The notes: generated by a model from the letters alone, not told the origin. Positions 16,355 through 25,773 are shown, numbered from the stretch's first letter. The stretch is 64,000 bases of DNA from Streptomyces sp. MP131-18 (GCF_001984575.1 NZ_LZNS01000001.1:3723210-3787209), one strand, 5' to 3'. Program-made: numbers and translations.

Positions 16355-17230
16355 TCAGGCAGTGGTGCGGGCGGCGAAGATCCAGCGGTTGGTCGCGAGG
16401 GCGTCGTCGGGCTCGGGAAGCGGGCCGCGGCCGTAGTGGCGGGTGTAGTCGAAGGGGGTGCGGACCACGGTGGACCAGGCGCGTGCCGCCAGGGTGGCGG
16501 CGGAGTCGGGGCGGGGGTCGCGGTCGAAGAGGGCGAGCAGGTCCACACCCGTCTGGCGTTCGGTCGAGGAGTAGACCGGGTGGTCCCGCGCGCCGGGCGG
16601 CGGCGCCGCGAGTTTCACCTCGTAGGCCAGCGCGCTGCCCGCCGTGCTCAGCCGGTCGACCGTGTCGACGAGGCGCCGTTCCGCGGCGTGCGGGAGGTAG
16701 AGCAGGAGCCCTTCGGCCAGCCAGGTGGTGGGGGCCGCCGGGTCGAAGCCGGCGCCGGTCAGCGCGCCGGACCAGTCGGTGCTCAGGTCGGCCGCGACGG
16801 GGGTGCGCGCCGCCCGGGGGATGGCGCGCAGCCCGTCGAGCACCTTGTGCTTGAACGCCAGCACTTCCGCCCGGTCGATCTCGAAGACCGCGCAGCCGGG
16901 CGGCCAGTCGAGGCGGAACGCCCGCGTGTCCAGGCCCGCGCCGAGGAGGACCACCTGGCGGGCGCCCGCCCGCGCGGAGCGGAGGGCGAAGTCGTCGAGG
17001 ACCCTGGTCCGCAGCCCGAAGTAACGCCCCAGGCGCCCCCACAGGGGGTTCGCGTCGCCGCCCGGCACCTCGGGCGGGCGGACCGGCCACCGTGCGGACG
17101 CCCGCGCGGCGCGTACGAAGTGCTCGGCGAAACGGTCCTGCGCCAGGGAATCGTCGCGGTAGGTCTCGATGGCCCGCGCCGCGGCGACCATCAGCGCGGT
17201 CAGCCCGACGCCGCGCTCGACGCCGGCCAC
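16355..17230 (-). CDS. SAM-dependent methyltransferase, LCMT/TIGR00027 type
   Basis: 291 aa. The start (AGVERGVGLTALMVAAARAI), QVVLLGAGLDTRAFRLDWP and FEIDRAEVLAFKHKVL are diagnostic of the leucine-carboxyl-methyltransferase-like family common in actinomycetes. The GTG at 17230 has GAGGAGG four nucleotides upstream and overlaps the isochorismatase gene by 31 bp, so it is the last gene of the EF-hand operon. Family members methylate carboxyl or hydroxyl groups of small metabolites; the substrate is unknown. The long in-frame extension to 17464 is a shadow of the isochorismatase gene. Confidence 0.88.
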   Translation of the reverse strand: MAGVERGVGLTALMVAAARAIETYRDDSLAQDRFAEHFVRAARASARWPVRPPEVPGGDANPLWGRLGRYFGLRTRVLDDFALRSARAGARQVVLLGAGLDTRAFRLDWPPGCAVFEIDRAEVLAFKHKVLDGLRAIPRAARTPVAADLSTDWSGALTGAGFDPAAPTTWLAEGLLLYLPHAAERRLVDTVDRLSTAGSALAYEVKLAAPPPGARDHPVYSSTERQTGVDLLALFDRDPRPDSAATLAARAWSTVVRTPFDYTRHYGRGPLPEPDDALATNRWIFAARTTA

Positions 17231-17814
17231 GCCGCCTCCTCGGGTCGCGCCCACGCGTCCTTGCGGTCGTGTGTGGTGGTGCGCGCGCCGTACACCAGGC
17301 CCATGAACCGCAGGATCTCCTCGTCCGGAAGGTGCAGGCTCACGGTGCAGTCCGTCAGGACCGTGAGGTGAAAGCCCTTCTGGAACGCCGTCCGCGCCGT
17401 GGAGTCGACGCATACGTCCGTGAACAGCCCGGCGAGGACGAGGTGTTCGACGCCGCGCCCGCAAAGGTGATCCTCGAACCCCTCGCTGAGGAACGCGTCG
17501 AAGCAGGCCCGTTTGGTGAAGACGCGTTCACCGGGGGCCGGGGCCGTACGCTCGTGGAACGCGGCCCCCGGGGTGCCTTCGCGGCACTTGGGCTGCTTGC
17601 CGAGCACGCGGTCCCGGTGCCGCCAGCTCGGCCGCTGGTGCGCGACGTCTCCGGTGAACCGGACGAAGACCACCTCGGTACCGCGGCCCCGGGCCAGGTC
17701 GATGGCGCGGGCGGTGTTCGTCGTCACGGCGGGCGCCCTGGCCGCGGCCGGCGCCGCGCAGAAGTCGTTCTGCATGTCGACGATCACCAGCGCCGTTCCC
17801 GTGCGGGGCGTCAT
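17200..17814 (-). CDS. Isochorismatase-family cysteine hydrolase
   Basis: 204 aa. Catalytic residues of the family are present: Asp in ALVIVDMQNDFCA, Lys in VFTKRACFDAFLS, and Cys in LFTDVCVDSTARTAF. Such enzymes hydrolyse isochorismate, nicotinamide, carbamates or similar compounds. Its ATG overlaps the stop of the dehydrogenase-like gene by 4 bp, so the two products are made together. The C-terminal tail (PEEAAWPASSAASG) is variable. Which substrate it uses cannot be read from sequence. Confidence 0.88.
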   Translation of the reverse strand: MTPRTGTALVIVDMQNDFCAAPAAARAPAVTTNTARAIDLARGRGTEVVFVRFTGDVAHQRPSWRHRDRVLGKQPKCREGTPGAAFHERTAPAPGERVFTKRACFDAFLSEGFEDHLCGRGVEHLVLAGLFTDVCVDSTARTAFQKGFHLTVLTDCTVSLHLPDEEILRFMGLVYGARTTTHDRKDAWARPEEAAWPASSAASG

Positions 17815-18986
17815 GAGCCGGCGACCGGGGCAGGACCGGCGGGCTTCCGCGGCTCGGGCGCGCCGGGGTGCGCGCCCGGCAGCGCTGACGAGAGCGCGCT
17901 CGAGAGCGCGCCCGGCAGCGCGCCCGGCAGCGCGTCGAGGAACGCGTCCACGACCGCCGTCGTCGAGTGCCGTCCGCCGAGGTCCCGGGTGACGATGCCA
18001 CGGGCCCGGACGGACTTCAGGGCCCGCTCCGCCGCCTCGACCGCGCCGGGGCAGCCGGCGTGCCGTTCGGCGATGGCCGCGGCGGCGCGCAGGGTGGCCA
18101 CCGGGTTGACCGCGTCCCGGTCCGCGAGGTCGTCGGCGGAACCGTGCACCGTCTGGTACTCGACGAGACCGGCCGCCCCGGGGTGCAGGTGGACGTTCTC
18201 CGTGTAACGGCTCTCCTGCCGCTCGGAGCCGAACCGGTCCAGCAGCACGACGTGCATGATGTCGGCCCACTCGTTCCCCGCGATGATCAGGGTGCGGTCG
18301 GCAGGGCCGTGTTCGATCAGGTCGCGGTTCACCGTGTCCGGCTGGAACAGTTCGAGCCGCACCCCGTGCCGTTCGGCCAGCTCCGCGACCCACGCGTCGA
18401 GGGCACCGTCGAGCAGGTGGAACTTGTAGGCCATGACGATCCGGCCCGCGCCGTGCTCGGGCCACTGCTGCCGGGCCCGCTCCAGGGCGAGCGCGACGAC
18501 CTTGCCGGTGATCTCGCGGCTGAACGACATGGTGCGGGTGACCGTTCCCGGCGAGTGGTCGTTCTCGCCGGTGTAGAAGCCCTGGGCCTCGTCGCGGACC
18601 AACAGCATCGACGTGCCGCCGCTGCCCAGGGGATCGACCTTCACCGCCTGGAGACGCTGCCGCACCAGGTACAGCGACTGGGCGTTGATGGCGGTGCGGA
18701 AGACGGCGGTGGTGCCGGCGCGGGCCCGCGTCCGGCAGAAGCGCTCGTAGTGTTCGGCGTCGGCGTGGGTGAGACGGCGGGCGTGCTCGATACCGCCCTC
18801 CGCCCTGAGGGACACGTAGGAGTGGTAGGTCCTCGGTGAACGAGCGATACCGATGTCGACCGCATAGGACCGGGCGAGCTCGTGCATGACCCGTTCGAAG
18901 ACGGCCGCCAGCTCGGGTCCGGTGCCGCGGCCGACGGCGAGACCGATCACCGGCCCCGCCGCGCGCCGCTCGGCGCTGCGCTCCAT
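17811..18986 (-). CDS. Isocitrate/isopropylmalate dehydrogenase-like protein
   Basis: 391 aa. Family landmarks are recognisable but divergent: VGRGTGPELAAVF (usually GDGIGPE), RDEAQGFYTGE, YKFHLLDGALD, IAGNEWADIMHVVLLDRFGS (usually the N-x-x-G-D-x-L-x-D region) and EYQTVHGSADDLADRDAVNP (usually E-P-x-H-G-S). The NAD and metal sites seem kept, while the substrate pocket differs, so it probably oxidises an unusual 2-hydroxy acid. The C-terminus has a low-complexity run (GALPGALSSALSSALPGA). It starts 2 bp after the EF-hand stop and is coupled to the isochorismatase. Confidence 0.82.
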   Translation of the reverse strand: MERSAERRAAGPVIGLAVGRGTGPELAAVFERVMHELARSYAVDIGIARSPRTYHSYVSLRAEGGIEHARRLTHADAEHYERFCRTRARAGTTAVFRTAINAQSLYLVRQRLQAVKVDPLGSGGTSMLLVRDEAQGFYTGENDHSPGTVTRTMSFSREITGKVVALALERARQQWPEHGAGRIVMAYKFHLLDGALDAWVAELAERHGVRLELFQPDTVNRDLIEHGPADRTLIIAGNEWADIMHVVLLDRFGSERQESRYTENVHLHPGAAGLVEYQTVHGSADDLADRDAVNPVATLRAAAAIAERHAGCPGAVEAAERALKSVRARGIVTRDLGGRHSTTAVVDAFLDALPGALPGALSSALSSALPGAHPGAPEPRKPAGPAPVAGS

Positions 18987-18988
18987 GC

Positions 18989-19522
18989 TCAGGCCGCCGC
19001 GTCTCCGACCAGGCGGTCCCCTGGGATGTCCGCCTTGTCCGGCGCGTAGTAGTCCTTGATGCCCTCGGCCCACGTCGCCACCGGGATGCGGTCCGCGGCC
19101 GAGGGGCCGAAGGCGTCGAAAAGCGCGTCGATGTTGGCACGTTCGAACCCGATGGCTTCCATGAGCGCCACGAACCGGTCCCGTTCGACGAGTCCGTCGC
19201 CGTCCGGGTCCCCGAGCGCGGCGAGCGCCTCGGCGAATCCGGTGACCGTCTCGTCGAAGCGCTCGGGCGACAGCACGCACGCGGTGTACTCGTCGAAGTC
19301 GACCCCGCCGTCGCCGTCGGCGTCCAACTCGTCGGAGAGTGTGGCCCAGTAGCGGCGGAAGGCGTCCCGCAGCGCGCTCTTCGCCGGTTCGCCCGAGTCC
19401 TGCGCCGCCTCGGTGACGCGCCGCGCCATCAGGTCGAAGTCCTCGGCCTCGATACGGCCGTTGCCATTGGCGTCCAGCAGGGAGAACACGAGCTTGACGC
19501 GACTGATCGCTTCTGCACGCAT
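18989..19522 (-). CDS. EF-hand calcium-binding protein (calerythrin-like)
   Basis: 177 aa. Three good EF-hand loops are visible, DANGNGRIEAEDF, DADGDGGVDFDEY and DPDGDGLVERDRF, plus one decayed loop near DAFGPSAADRIPV. This is the four-hand layout of calerythrin/sarcoplasmic-type proteins of actinomycetes. It is the first gene of a four-gene operon; GAAGGA lies before the ATG at 19522. Finding a Ca sensor translated with a dehydrogenase, a hydrolase and a methyltransferase suggests Ca-dependent control or scaffolding of a small pathway; that is inference. Confidence 0.92.
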   Translation of the reverse strand: MRAEAISRVKLVFSLLDANGNGRIEAEDFDLMARRVTEAAQDSGEPAKSALRDAFRRYWATLSDELDADGDGGVDFDEYTACVLSPERFDETVTGFAEALAALGDPDGDGLVERDRFVALMEAIGFERANIDALFDAFGPSAADRIPVATWAEGIKDYYAPDKADIPGDRLVGDAAA

Positions 19523-19976
19523 GATTCCTTCACCTTGCTTCCGGTCGTCGCCCGATGATCGGCGCGGGGAGATACGATGTGCTCACTATCCGTTCGGCAT
19601 GGGCCAGTTGGGCGAGAAGAACGGCACGGTTCACCTGAAAGGGTGGACGCGACCGCCACCGTGGCCGCGGCGGGTGTGCTGCTGCTGCCGTCGCCGGACG
19701 CGCTGCGCAGCGCGCGGCTGGCCGAGCGCGTCGAGGAACTGCCGGGCAGCCGGGAGACACCCGGGCCACGGCCGGGCGGACGAGCTCGAAGTCGCGCATC
19801 GGAGGCGATCTGCCAAAGCATCGCGCTCCCCGAGCCGTCGTCGACTCTCACGTAAAGTGCGGCCGAGAGGGTAATCAGGTCTGTCGTCACATACGGTCCT
19901 GGGCAGCCTCGATCCGCTCCGGCCGAACCGTGCCGCCGCCGCGGGGCCGAGGCCGGCATCCAAGGTGGAGGCAACC
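19523..19976. other. Divergent promoter region with a possible gene fragment
   Basis: Lies between the EF-hand operon and the kinase-like gene. Within it one plus-strand frame (about 19645-19760) reads VDATATVAAAGVLLLPSPDA, then LRSARLAERVEELPGS, with coding-like third positions but no start or proper end. It may be a decayed N-terminal membrane segment. Promoters for both directions should lie at the edges. Confidence 0.35.
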
Positions 19977-21068
19977 GTGGAAGTCCCTGACATGTCGCAC
20001 GGTGCGCGTCTCGCCGCCCATAGTGCCGTCTCCACATCCCTGGCCCTGTGCGGTGATCGCGCACTGCACGAGCTCGTGAACACGGCCGAGCCGATCGGGT
20101 CCGGCATCGGCGGGAAGGCGTCCCTGCTGGAGGTCGCCGGAACGCCAGTCTTCGTAAAGCGGGTGCCCGTCACCGACTTGGAGAGGCAACCTGAGCACGT
20201 CCGGTCCACGGCGAACCTGTTCGAGCTGCCCGTCTTCTGCCACTACGGCGTCGGCACCATCGCCGGGCCGGGCTTCGGGGCCTGGAGAGAACTCGCCGTG
20301 CACACCATGACGACGAACTGGGTGCTGACGGCGGAACACGAGGGCTTTCCTCTGATGTACCACTGGCGGGTACTGCCGGACTCGACGCCCCTGCCCGAGG
20401 ACCTGGCCGACACCGAACGGGCTGTTGCTTACCGGGGCGGCTCATCGCAGGTACGCCGCCGGATCGAGGCTCTCCAGCAGTCCTCGGCGAGCGTCGCGCT
20501 GTTCCTGGAGTACATCCCGCAGAGCCTGCACCAGTGGCTGGGCACCCAGGTCGAAGCAGGCGACGAGGCCGCCAACCGGGCTTGCGCCATGGTGGAGAGA
20601 GAACTGGCCGCCGGAGTCTCGTTCATGAACGACCGCCGGCTCCTGCACTTCGACGCGCACTTCGAGAACATCCTGACCGACGGCCGGCGCCTCTACTTCG
20701 CGGACTACGGCCTCGCCATCTCCTCCCAGTTCGAGCTGTCGCAGGGCGAAGCCGACTTCTTCGAACGGCATCAGACCTACGACCGCTGTTACACCGCCAC
20801 GTATCTGGTGAACTGGCTGGTCACCGCTCTGTTCGGATACCAGAGGGAGGACCGGGACGGCCGCTACGAGCTGGTGCGCGCCTACGCGGAGGGCAAGCGT
20901 CCCACCGGAATCCCGGAGGAGGCCGCAGCGATCCTCGCCCGGCACGCGCCAATCGCGGCCGTGATATCGGACTTCAACCTCAAGTTCCAGCGCCGGAGCC
21001 GGCAGACCCCATATCCGCTGGAGGAGATCCGCCGGCTCGACCGCACGTACAGCCCATCCGTCGACTGA
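19977..21068 (+). CDS. APH/kinase-fold protein
   Basis: 363 aa. Kinase landmarks: TPVFVKRVPV (Lys), LHFDAHFENILT (HxDxxxxN catalytic loop) and YFADYGLA (metal-binding Asp). The glycine loop is unconventional (IGSGIGGKASLLE). The overall layout resembles aminoglycoside-phosphotransferase-like kinases common in actinomycetes, whose substrates are unknown. I chose the GTG at 19977 because AGGTGGAGG lies five nucleotides before it; the GTG at 19965 falls within that site's upstream half. It is followed by a VWA gene in the same direction. Confidence 0.8.
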   Translation: MEVPDMSHGARLAAHSAVSTSLALCGDRALHELVNTAEPIGSGIGGKASLLEVAGTPVFVKRVPVTDLERQPEHVRSTANLFELPVFCHYGVGTIAGPGFGAWRELAVHTMTTNWVLTAEHEGFPLMYHWRVLPDSTPLPEDLADTERAVAYRGGSSQVRRRIEALQQSSASVALFLEYIPQSLHQWLGTQVEAGDEAANRACAMVERELAAGVSFMNDRRLLHFDAHFENILTDGRRLYFADYGLAISSQFELSQGEADFFERHQTYDRCYTATYLVNWLVTALFGYQREDRDGRYELVRAYAEGKRPTGIPEEAAAILARHAPIAAVISDFNLKFQRRSRQTPYPLEEIRRLDRTYSPSVD

Positions 21069-21143
21069 CGCACCCGGCCCGACGGGCGGTGGTAGCGTTC
21101 CGCATCCCCGGGGTGGGGTACCGGACGGTGAGAGGGGCGGGAC

Positions 21144-21869
21144 ATGTCGGCTGCGGTCGGTCTGGAGAAGGTGCGGGCGGTTGCCGGGGAGGGGTTGGTG
21201 CCGGCTTACGAGGCGGCCCGCGTATCCCTGGAGAAGTCGGGGCTCGGCGGGCAGCGGGCGGCCGTCTACCTTGTGCTCGACCGGTCGGGGTCCATGCGGC
21301 CCTACTACCGGGACGGCAGCGTGCAGCGGCTCGCCGAGCAGGTCCTCGCGCTGTCCGCGCACCTCGACGACGACGGTGTCGTGCCGTTGGTCTTCTTCTC
21401 CACCGGCGTGGACGGCGTCGCGGACCTCTCCCTCGGGGACTACCGCGGACGCATCGAGACGCTGCACGCTTCCCTGGGCCACATGGGCCGCACCAACTAC
21501 CACGTGGCGATGCAGGCGGTGCTCGACCACCACGCGGCCACGGGCGCCGGACAGCCCGCCCTCGTCGTCTTCCAGACCGACGGGGGCCCGACGTCGCGTT
21601 CCGCCGCGGAGCAGTTGCTGTGTTCCTCGGCGCGGCTGCCGGTCTTCTGGCAGTTCATCGGGTTCGGGGACCCGGACGACAAGCAGTTCGCCTTCCTGCA
21701 CAAGCTGGACGACCTGCCGGTGCCGGCCAGGAGGCCGGTGGACAACGCCGGGTTCTTCCCGGCCGGGACGACGCCGGGCGCGTGGCCGGACGGGCAGCTG
21801 TACGACCGGCTGACGGCCGAGTTCCCCCACTGGCTCACCGCCGCCCGCACGGCCGGCATCCTGCGCTGA
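21144..21869 (+). CDS. von Willebrand factor A domain protein
   Basis: 241 aa. The metal-ion-dependent adhesion site is intact: DRSGSM near residue 46, the Thr in GRTNYHVAMQ, and the Asp in FQTDGGPTSRS. The layout (VYLVLDRSGSMRPYYRDGSV, ending in a region with WQFIGFGDPD) matches the cytosolic VWA proteins found with tellurium-resistance and stress loci. It probably scaffolds a protein complex rather than catalysing a reaction. It lies 75 bp downstream of the kinase-like gene and converges on the binding-protein gene. Confidence 0.88.
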   Translation: MSAAVGLEKVRAVAGEGLVPAYEAARVSLEKSGLGGQRAAVYLVLDRSGSMRPYYRDGSVQRLAEQVLALSAHLDDDGVVPLVFFSTGVDGVADLSLGDYRGRIETLHASLGHMGRTNYHVAMQAVLDHHAATGAGQPALVVFQTDGGPTSRSAAEQLLCSSARLPVFWQFIGFGDPDDKQFAFLHKLDDLPVPARRPVDNAGFFPAGTTPGAWPDGQLYDRLTAEFPHWLTAARTAGILR

Positions 21870-21891
21870 ACGCCCCGGCCCCCGCCGCCGT

Positions 21892-23421
21892 TCACGGCTC
21901 GGGGGTGGCCAGTTCGGGGACGTAGGGGGTGCCGGAGGCCGAGGTGATGGTGCGGATGGTGAGGTGGCCTTCCTGGTCGATGCGGATGATCGGGATGGCC
22001 TTGTCCTCGGGGCTGCCGTCGTTGTGCAGCGAGATCCAGCCGCTGGCGCCGGGGACGGCGTTGGCGCCCCTGAGCGAGGTCAGCATCTGGAAGACGTCGC
22101 TCGAGGTCACGTCCCGGCCGCCGCCCGCGGTGGTGATGGCCCGCACCGCCGCCCTGACCGCGTCGTAGCCCATGATGGCCTGGCCGTCGTGCAGGGTGTC
22201 GTTGGAGAAGCGGCGGTCGTAGTCGCCGTCGTCGGCGAACGCGGCGATGGCGTCCTCGGCGAAGTACTCGGGGGCCTCGTCCCACATGTCCGGATGGGCC
22301 AGGCCGGTGTAGACCAGCTCGATGTTGCCGGTGCGCAGCGCGCTCTGCACCTCGTCGAAGCCGTCCTGCTGGGTGGCCTGCGAGGTGTCGTCGCCGGACA
22401 GGACGGTGAGCGTCTTGTCGTTGCACTGGCGGTTCTTGAGCGGAGCGAGGAGGTCGGGCAGGTCGCGGCTGCGGCCCGCGTAGTAGATGACGTCCGGGTC
22501 GCTCAGGCACAGGTTCGCCGACTGGACGCTGAAGTAGGTGGCGATGTCGGTGTGGGAGGAGTCGTATTCGAAGGGCTCGCCGTCGACCAGGCGGGGGGCG
22601 GGGAAGCGTTCGGCGAACTCCCGGGCGAGCGTGCGGGTGTACGGGTCGTTCTCGTTGACGTCCTGGATGATCAGCACCTCCTTGTCCCGGTGCTCCTCCT
22701 GCGACAGGTAGCGGACGGCCGCGGCGGCCTGGTCGGCGTTCGGCGGGGCGACGCGCACCAGGCCGGGGGTGTCCGCGAGGCTGTCGGAGGTGAGGACCGA
22801 GCCGAACGAGGGGATGTCGGCCTTGGTCAGCTCCTCGACGATCCACTCCGTGGAGTCAAGGCTGGTGCCGAGCCCCGCCACGGCGACGATCCGCTGCCCG
22901 TCCCGCTGCTCGACGACGTGCTCGACGGTGTGCCGCCGCTGCTCGTCCGTCGTGCCCGTGTGGGCGAGGAGCAGCTTGATGAGCGAGGAACCGTCCGACT
23001 CCTCGTGGTTGGCGCGGTACTGCGCGGTGAACGCGCCCTCCAGCTCGTGCCTGATCGTCTCGATCGTGTTGCTGTCGTTCTGTTGCGGGGCCAGCGGCAT
23101 CAGGTACACGACCGACACGTAGGAGGCGCCGTCGTTCCCGGCCTCGACCTGGTCGTCGACCCACGCGTTCTCCGCGGCGATCTCCTCCGACACATGGGCG
23201 AGACCTTCGTGGAACTCGTGGCTGCCGTCGGTCAGGCCGACACACTGCCGGTCGTCACCCTCGCCGACCTTCTCGACGCCCTCGGCGCAGGTCGGGTCGT
23301 CCGGCCTGAGCAGCAGCACGGCGACCGCGGCGACGGTGAGCGCGGCGAGGACGAGGAGGAGCCGGCCGGGGAGCCCCTTGAAGAACGGCGGGTCCGCGTC
23401 GGGACCGCTGGGCGATGACAT
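21892..23421 (-). CDS. Membrane-anchored type 1 periplasmic-binding protein
   Basis: 509 aa. One N-terminal transmembrane helix (RLLLVLAALTVAAVAVLLL) is followed by a LivJ/receptor-family binding fold: VAVAGLGTSLDSTEWIVEEL, PSFGSVLTSDSLADTPGLVR, EVLIIQDVNENDPYTRTLAR and DVIYYAGRSRDLPDLL. There is no lipobox, so it is tethered by the helix. No ABC permease is adjacent; instead a P-loop NTPase lies 39 bp upstream in the same operon, suggesting ligand sensing rather than transport. The ligand is unknown. Confidence 0.85.
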   Translation of the reverse strand: MSSPSGPDADPPFFKGLPGRLLLVLAALTVAAVAVLLLRPDDPTCAEGVEKVGEGDDRQCVGLTDGSHEFHEGLAHVSEEIAAENAWVDDQVEAGNDGASYVSVVYLMPLAPQQNDSNTIETIRHELEGAFTAQYRANHEESDGSSLIKLLLAHTGTTDEQRRHTVEHVVEQRDGQRIVAVAGLGTSLDSTEWIVEELTKADIPSFGSVLTSDSLADTPGLVRVAPPNADQAAAAVRYLSQEEHRDKEVLIIQDVNENDPYTRTLAREFAERFPAPRLVDGEPFEYDSSHTDIATYFSVQSANLCLSDPDVIYYAGRSRDLPDLLAPLKNRQCNDKTLTVLSGDDTSQATQQDGFDEVQSALRTGNIELVYTGLAHPDMWDEAPEYFAEDAIAAFADDGDYDRRFSNDTLHDGQAIMGYDAVRAAVRAITTAGGGRDVTSSDVFQMLTSLRGANAVPGASGWISLHNDGSPEDKAIPIIRIDQEGHLTIRTITSASGTPYVPELATPEP

Positions 23422-23460
23422 CGCGCTACTGCCTCCTGCTCGTGTCGCGGTGCGGCGGCG

Positions 23461-25527
23461 TCACAGCCGTGCCTCGTACTTCGCGGCCTCGTGGATGAGG
23501 CCCGCGGCCCTGGCGTGGGAGTGGACGCCCAGCTCGCGGAACATCGTGCGGATCGTGTAGTTGAGCTCGGGGGACGAGGTCGGCAGCCGGTTGCGCGGAT
23601 CCGCCGACAGCCACAGCGACGTGACCAGGATGGACAGCGCGCGGTGCTCGTGGAACGCCGTGGGGGCCAGCTCCTGCGCCAGGCGGGGCGCGCGGCGCGA
23701 CGGCGGCTCGTCCGGGTCGACCGGCCGCCGCATCGGGGCCGCGGTGATCGCGTACAGCTCGTACAGCCACTCGTCGGTGCTGGGCAGCGTGCTGAGGCTG
23801 GTGTTCAGGCGGGCGACGACCGGCTCAAGCTCGCCGAGCGCCAGGCTGTGGTAGTACGCGTCGAGCGGCCGGTCGTGCGTGCGGTGCCACTCGCGCAGCG
23901 CGGTGTGCACCGCCGTCCAGTCCTGGCCGCCCGCCGGGCGGGCGGCCAGCTCGCGCAGGAGCAGCAGCCGCAGCCACGGGTGCAGCACGGGGCGTCCCGG
24001 CAGCGGCTGCGGGTGCGCGGTGGGCAGCAGGTAGCCGCTGCCGCGCCCGCCGTGGGCCCCGGCGTCCTCGGGAACGGGGTCGACCAGCCACAGCCGGGCG
24101 CCGATCTCCTGGAGCAGCGTGTCCTGGGTGCGCATCACGAAGCCGCTCAGCAGCCCGCTGTCCACGGCCGTGTCGAACTCGCGGGCGGCGGAGCAGACGA
24201 TGAGCGCGGCGTGCTGGTCGTCCTCGGACAGGTCCCGCAGCAGGTAGCGCAACGCGACCTGGGCCAGCGGGAGTTCGCGGGCGGCTTCGCCTTCGGCGCC
24301 GGGCGGCGGCACGGGGTGGTCCAGGACGGCGCGCAGCTCCGTCTCGCCGCCGTGCCGCGCGACGGCCCGCCGCGCCACGGTGTGCAACTGCGCGACGCTC
24401 CACGGGTGACCGTAGGACAGCCGGTGCACCAGGGGGGTGATCTGCGGCAGTTGCGGTATCTCGGCGCCGAGCTTCGCGACCTCGTTCGCCGTCAGGTCGC
24501 GCAGCCGCACCGGGTACCAGTGCCAGGACGTGTCGGGCGCGGGCCGCGGGATGCGCTCCCGCCAGGCCGGGTACGACGCCTCCTCGGGGCCGCAGGTGCG
24601 CAGGCCGGCCGGGCCGGGCGCGAACGGGCCGGGGATGCGTCCGGCGTGCGCGGCCGTGGCCACGACGAGCAGCGGGTCGAAGACGCCGCGCTCGGCGGCG
24701 TTCTCCTCGCGGATCTCCACCAGCAGGTCGAGGAACGCGCGGCCCTGCTCGCTGTCGGCGTTGTCCAGCAGCGCCACGCTCTCCCGGTCCCGCCCGTACC
24801 GCGCGTAGTGGGCCCGCAGGTCTTCGAGGAACGCCGCGCACAGCATCCGGTCGGCGGCGCGGCGGTCGCCCGTGGCCTCGCTCGCGCCGAGCTGATTGAG
24901 CGCGACGAGCGCGTCGATCCGGCGGAAGCCGGCCTGGTCGCCGTACCAGGCGAGGCCGGTGCGCCACATCACGTCGACGGGGAGACGCGGCAGGCCGCGC
25001 TGCACGAGGCTGACCAGCAGGCTGAGTCCTGGCAGCTGCACCAGGTTGAGGTCCGACAGGAGGGTGAGGGCGGCGCCGGCCCGTTGCGCGGCCTCGTCCG
25101 AGGGGGTGTGCTCCCTGGCCTGCCGCAGCGCCGCGCGCAGTGCGGCCCGCGCCCTCCTCGGCTCGGCCTCGTCGAGGGAGAGGCCGGTGCGGACGACGAG
25201 CAGGCCGAGGGCCAGCCGCGGGAACCGCAGACGCGGCTGGCGCGGGAAGCCGTGGGACAGGCCGATGGCCAGGCGGGCCGCCACCTCGAAGGGTCTTCGC
25301 GGCGCGGCGGAGGCGAAGTCGTACAGCGCGTGCGGGCGCCGCGACGCGAGGTAGCCGAGGTGGTTGAGCGTGACGGTCTTGCCGCTGCCGCGGGGGCCGA
25401 GCAGCACCACGACGGGCAGCGCGCGGCCCCGCCGGTGCTCCTCTCCCGCATCCGGCCGGGTGCGGCACGCGTGGAACAGCTCCTCGATGCCCCCGACGCC
25501 CATCAGGCGTTCTCGTCGCACGTGCAC
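23461..25527 (-). CDS. P-loop NTPase with C-terminal helical region
   Basis: 688 aa from a GTG at 25527, which has GGGAGGGGGA five nucleotides upstream; the ATG at 25503 is an alternative. Walker A is VVLLGPRGSGKTVTLNHLG and a Walker-B-like ESVALLDNADSEQG follows near residue 250. The rest is helical and Arg/Leu-rich (YYHSLALGELEPVVARLN). It has no DNA-binding domain that I recognise. It resembles STAND/AAA-type signalling ATPases. Operon partner of the binding protein, so the two may form a sensor-switch pair. Confidence 0.75.
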   Translation of the reverse strand: MHVRRERLMGVGGIEELFHACRTRPDAGEEHRRGRALPVVVLLGPRGSGKTVTLNHLGYLASRRPHALYDFASAAPRRPFEVAARLAIGLSHGFPRQPRLRFPRLALGLLVVRTGLSLDEAEPRRARAALRAALRQAREHTPSDEAAQRAGAALTLLSDLNLVQLPGLSLLVSLVQRGLPRLPVDVMWRTGLAWYGDQAGFRRIDALVALNQLGASEATGDRRAADRMLCAAFLEDLRAHYARYGRDRESVALLDNADSEQGRAFLDLLVEIREENAAERGVFDPLLVVATAAHAGRIPGPFAPGPAGLRTCGPEEASYPAWRERIPRPAPDTSWHWYPVRLRDLTANEVAKLGAEIPQLPQITPLVHRLSYGHPWSVAQLHTVARRAVARHGGETELRAVLDHPVPPPGAEGEAARELPLAQVALRYLLRDLSEDDQHAALIVCSAAREFDTAVDSGLLSGFVMRTQDTLLQEIGARLWLVDPVPEDAGAHGGRGSGYLLPTAHPQPLPGRPVLHPWLRLLLLRELAARPAGGQDWTAVHTALREWHRTHDRPLDAYYHSLALGELEPVVARLNTSLSTLPSTDEWLYELYAITAAPMRRPVDPDEPPSRRAPRLAQELAPTAFHEHRALSILVTSLWLSADPRNRLPTSSPELNYTIRTMFRELGVHSHARAAGLIHEAAKYEARL

Positions 25528-25773
25528 GCCATCCCCCTCCCCCCACGCCGACGGCCGCGGAGCCGCGGCCCGGACGTGACAACGTACCGAAATGGTGCCA
25601 TGAAGTCGCGCTCCGTGTCCGGCCCTTGACTCCGGCAGTCCCGGCCACCGCTTCGGCCCCCGGTGACCGGTGTACTCAACAACACCGTCGGTCCGGGCCG
25701 TGAGCCCAATGTTCCGGCGCCCGCCCGTCCGTAGCGTCATGGGTGTGGCGCCGAGGGCGCCGGACGGAAGGGG

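Noticed and set aside
14559..17090. PhoD gene starting at 17090
   Set aside because: The frame is open that far, but this part overlaps the methyltransferase gene and lacks a signal peptide; the twin-arginine signal places the start near 16178.
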